This document shows, in pieces, positions 62,092 to 64,000 of a stretch of DNA of 64,000 nt. Positions within the stretch are counted from its first letter, which is position 1; each line of letters begins with the position of its first letter. The DNA lies in contig NZ_LIRF01000004.1 of the NCBI RefSeq assembly GCF_001297705.1, positions 1 through 64,000 on the forward strand, read 5' to 3'. The DNA is from Chryseobacterium sp. ERMR1:04. GTDB taxonomy: Bacteria; Bacteroidota; Bacteroidia; Flavobacteriales; Weeksellaceae. The translations under genes were made by a program, and so were the position numbers. The notes beneath the pieces were generated by a model, which worked only from the letters and a program-made list of their open reading frames with translations, ran no database searches and was not told the origin of the DNA.

Positions 62092-62135
62092 TACATCTTA
62101 TTACGTTTAATCTATTAACCAAATACCACAAAATC

Positions 62136-62294
62136 ATGGAACCACAAAAGAAAAATAAGCCAAACAGTTTAGTAATTATTCTTTTTGCTTTAATTGCATT
62201 AATGATCATCATTTATTTTGTACTCGCAATGTTTTTCCCTACGATTTTTGAACATATGAGCACAGGTGATATACAGCCTGTTCCTGACAAATAA
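62136..62294 (+). CDS. Small single-helix membrane protein
   Basis: This 52-residue protein starts at 62136 (MEPQKKNKPNS), has one transmembrane helix (about 12-35) and a short acidic tail. A longer frame from 62061 overlaps the channel gene and was rejected. It follows the channel stop by 44 bases and shares the terminator at 62304-62336, so it is probably in the same transcript. It may be a small accessory subunit, but there is no direct sign of that. Confidence 0.6.
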   Translation: MEPQKKNKPNSLVIILFALIALMIIIYFVLAMFFPTIFEHMSTGDIQPVPDK

Positions 62295-62303
62295 TTTATA
62301 AAT

Positions 62304-62336
62304 AAAACGAGACGACTGATGTAGCCGTCTCGTTTT
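62304..62336. terminator. Bidirectional terminator after the channel operon
   Basis: AAAACGAGACG and CGTCTCGTTTT pair around an 11-base loop, with A and T runs on both sides. It serves the plus-strand channel operon and the convergent T9SS protein gene. Confidence 0.88.
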
Positions 62337-62354
62337 TATTGAATCAAAATTTAT

Positions 62355-63557
62355 TTACTTTTTAATTGTTTTAATCGTTTGCTTAGAACCATCTTTCATA
62401 TTCAATGTTACTAAATACAATCCTGATTTTAGCTCTCCTAACTGAAGCGTTGAAGTAGGCTGATCAATTGTTTTCACCAATCTTCCCGAAACATCTGATA
62501 TGGTAACTGATCTTACTTTCGTAACATCTGATACATTCAGTACTTCTGCAAAAGGATTAGGATATACGTTAATATTATTTTTATTAGCAGTAACTTCTGT
62601 AGTTCCTAGAGTCGCTGAATCATAAGCTGAGATTTGGAATTGCCCTGTGGTATTTGATGAAGTTCCTGTATATCTCCATACACTTATGTATAAAGTTTCT
62701 CCGGGAGTCTGTCCTGTTAATGAAATCTTTGAAGACAGTATACCAGGAGCCACATCATCATTACATGCAATTTGAGTTAATGAGCCACAAGTACCTCCAT
62801 AGGCGGACATTACCGTATCAGTAAATGTAGACCCACTAACAGGACCTGTTTCAAGGGTAATATTACCACTTGCAGGTACCACTACAGAGAACCAAACATT
62901 ATTACCACTGTTGGTTTGGCATATTGCAGTCCCATCAGTTGTAGCATCTTTATTTGTAGAGGTTACTGCTCCTGAATTAAAATCACTACCTATAGCTAAA
63001 GGAACTGCTCCACTACAAGTATCATTGGCTGGAACTGATGGAGGCAGGCCATTCACTACAAATGTATCTGCATAAAGTTCATATTGATCTGTATCTGTAG
63101 CATGTATAGACACGTATACTGTTTGCCCTGCATATGACGATAAATTAAAAGATTTTTTCGTCCAGCTACTTGGTGCCTTTTCTGTAGCCTGAAGAACTGT
63201 TGTAAATGACGCTGCAGTCTGATCTGTGGTGGAAAGCAGGACTTCATAATTTTCCAGATAATAAGACAGACTTGATTTAACATAAAAAGAAATATAATTA
63301 CTAATCCCAACTTGAACATTTATAGCCTTTGTAATTAAATGATCATCATGTGCTATAGAATCATATTTAATAGAAGCTACGTTATCACCAGACTGAGCAG
63401 TTCCATTTTCGGGAGGCCCAAAAACCCATCCGTTGGCGCCACCATTGTTAATGACCGCCCAACCTGCAGGTAAAGTAGTTCCTGCATCAAAATTTTCCGT
63501 CCATTGCCCAAAGCTTATGATGGGCAATACTAATAGAAGAAATAAAAGTTTTTTCAT
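62355..63557 (-). CDS. Secreted choice-of-anchor J protein, T9SS type A sorting domain
   Basis: The 400-residue protein has a signal peptide (1-18, ending ISFGQ). A choice-of-anchor J (cleaved-adhesin-like) domain follows (about 19-172: ENFDAGTTLPAGWAVINNGG, YISFYVKSSL, SWTKKSFNLSSYAGQTVYV). Then comes a second beta domain with NDTCSGAVPLAIG and VWFSVVVPASGNITLET (about 177-315). The type A sorting domain is NVYPNPFAEVLNVSD to TIKTIKK. It is exported by T9SS. Such proteins are adhesins or carry a binding domain for sugars or host protein; the ligand is unknown. Its sorting domain is almost identical to that of the next gene. Confidence 0.9.
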   Translation of the reverse strand: MKKLLFLLLVLPIISFGQWTENFDAGTTLPAGWAVINNGGANGWVFGPPENGTAQSGDNVASIKYDSIAHDDHLITKAINVQVGISNYISFYVKSSLSYYLENYEVLLSTTDQTAASFTTVLQATEKAPSSWTKKSFNLSSYAGQTVYVSIHATDTDQYELYADTFVVNGLPPSVPANDTCSGAVPLAIGSDFNSGAVTSTNKDATTDGTAICQTNSGNNVWFSVVVPASGNITLETGPVSGSTFTDTVMSAYGGTCGSLTQIACNDDVAPGILSSKISLTGQTPGETLYISVWRYTGTSSNTTGQFQISAYDSATLGTTEVTANKNNINVYPNPFAEVLNVSDVTKVRSVTISDVSGRLVKTIDQPTSTLQLGELKSGLYLVTLNMKDGSKQTIKTIKK

Positions 63558-63781
63558 ATTTGAGTATTAGATTAATATGATAACAATAATAACAATACCT
63601 CTACGGTTTTCAAAACAAAACAGTCAAATAATACATTGCCATATAAACAATTATCAATCTAATATTCAATTCATTTAAATAAAAAATTAACCATTAATTA
63701 AAAATTTAATATCATTATCAAATAATTCACTCAAATAATTTATTTCATTCAAAATTCAATTAAATATATTTTTTAAAACAA

Positions 63782-63808
63782 AAAAAAGGCAACCTATTGG
63801 TTACCTTT
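63782..63808 (-). terminator. Terminator of the edge-truncated T9SS gene
   Basis: AAAGGCAACC and GGTTACCTTT pair with one mismatch around TATT. The minus strand continues with a T run. It lies 21 bases past the stop of the gene at the right edge. Confidence 0.7.
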
Positions 63809-63829
63809 AAATTATCCTATTATATACAA

Positions 63830-64000
63830 TTATTTCTTAATCGTTTTAATAGTTTGTTTCGAACCATCTTTCATTATCAGGGTTACTAAATACAATCCTG
63901 ATTTTAGTTCTCCTAGCTGAAGCGTTGAAGTAGGTTGGTCAATTGTTTTCACCAATCTTCCCGAAACATCTGATATAGAAATCGATTTTACATGAGCTAT
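63830..64000 (-). CDS. T9SS type A sorting domain protein, C-terminal end only (cut by window edge)
   Basis: The last 56 codons and stop of a gene that continues past 64000. The translation reads [20 protein letters not shown], then [17 protein letters not shown] and ends TIKTIKK. That is the final part of a type A sorting domain and matches the gene at 62355-63557 in nearly all residues. The upstream, functional part is outside the window, so only export by T9SS can be stated. Confidence 0.88.
   Translation of the reverse strand: MAHVKSISISDVSGRLVKTIDQPTSTLQLGELKSGLYLVTLIMKDGSKQTIKTIKK

Noticed and set aside
62061..62135. Upstream extension of the small membrane protein
   Set aside because: It overlaps the channel's zinc-ribbon codons. 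The ATG at 62136 gives a normal short N-terminus before the helix.

Overview
The window comes from a low-GC member of the Bacteroidota, most likely a Chryseobacterium-like flavobacterium (family Weeksellaceae). The 16S rRNA fragment, the many promoters of the Bacteroidetes form (TTG, about 19 bases, TAnnTTTG), seven proteins or protein fragments with type IX secretion (T9SS) sorting domains at their C-termini, and the dense dispersed inverted repeats between genes all point the same way. Genus is an inference from the sequence; no search was run.

Layout. 1-1085 is the 5' two thirds of a 16S rRNA gene on the minus strand, followed upstream by a leader with three tandem promoter boxes and then about 900 bases of dispersed repeats. 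2471-18623 is mostly housekeeping: a VanZ-like protein, ribosomal protein S1 (rpsA), a DbpA-type DEAD-box helicase, an SMP-30/gluconolactonase lipoprotein, ccoG, AraC and MerR regulators, a serine hydrolase, a protein built of tandem helix-hairpin-helix modules, and the operon ftsX - DUF3098 - uppP - truB - rluF, divergent from rsmA.

18692-32733 is a 14 kb array of five paralogous, apparently monocistronic genes for large secreted proteins. Each has a choice-of-anchor L domain, Ig/PKD-like repeats and a type B T9SS sorting domain. Two pairs are almost identical over their 3' 1.4 kb but differ in their N-terminal domains, a mosaic that suggests gene conversion plus diversification.

32935-49037 is again mostly housekeeping: a short operon (RNase Z, TIGR02757 protein, acidic coiled-coil membrane protein), rdgB, a CPBP protease, an MFS transporter, prfC, a secreted zinc metalloprotease, a DUF4349 lipoprotein, an oxalate-decarboxylase-like bicupin flanked by copies of one repeat, an acyl-CoA dehydrogenase and an acyl-CoA ligase.

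49540-59131 is the accessory region of most interest. Reading on the minus strand from 59131, an unrecognised 330-residue protein is followed by a DUF4280 (PAAR-like) gene split by a one-base frameshift, a 1018-residue protein of unknown fold, two tandem near-identical lipoproteins, another exported protein and DUF3592 membrane proteins, with one-base TAATG overlaps at several junctions. Downstream lies a shredded remnant of the 1018-residue gene. The arrangement looks like an effector/immunity module of a contractile injection system (Bacteroidetes type VI, T6SSiii), though no structural secretion genes are in the window.

59322-64000 holds a coiled-coil 'zinc ribbon' family protein that has lost every cysteine, a Nif3-like protein, a voltage-gated potassium channel with a C-terminal zinc ribbon, a 52-residue membrane protein, and two T9SS type A proteins, the second cut by the window edge. 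No tRNA gene, CRISPR array or complete insertion sequence was recognised.
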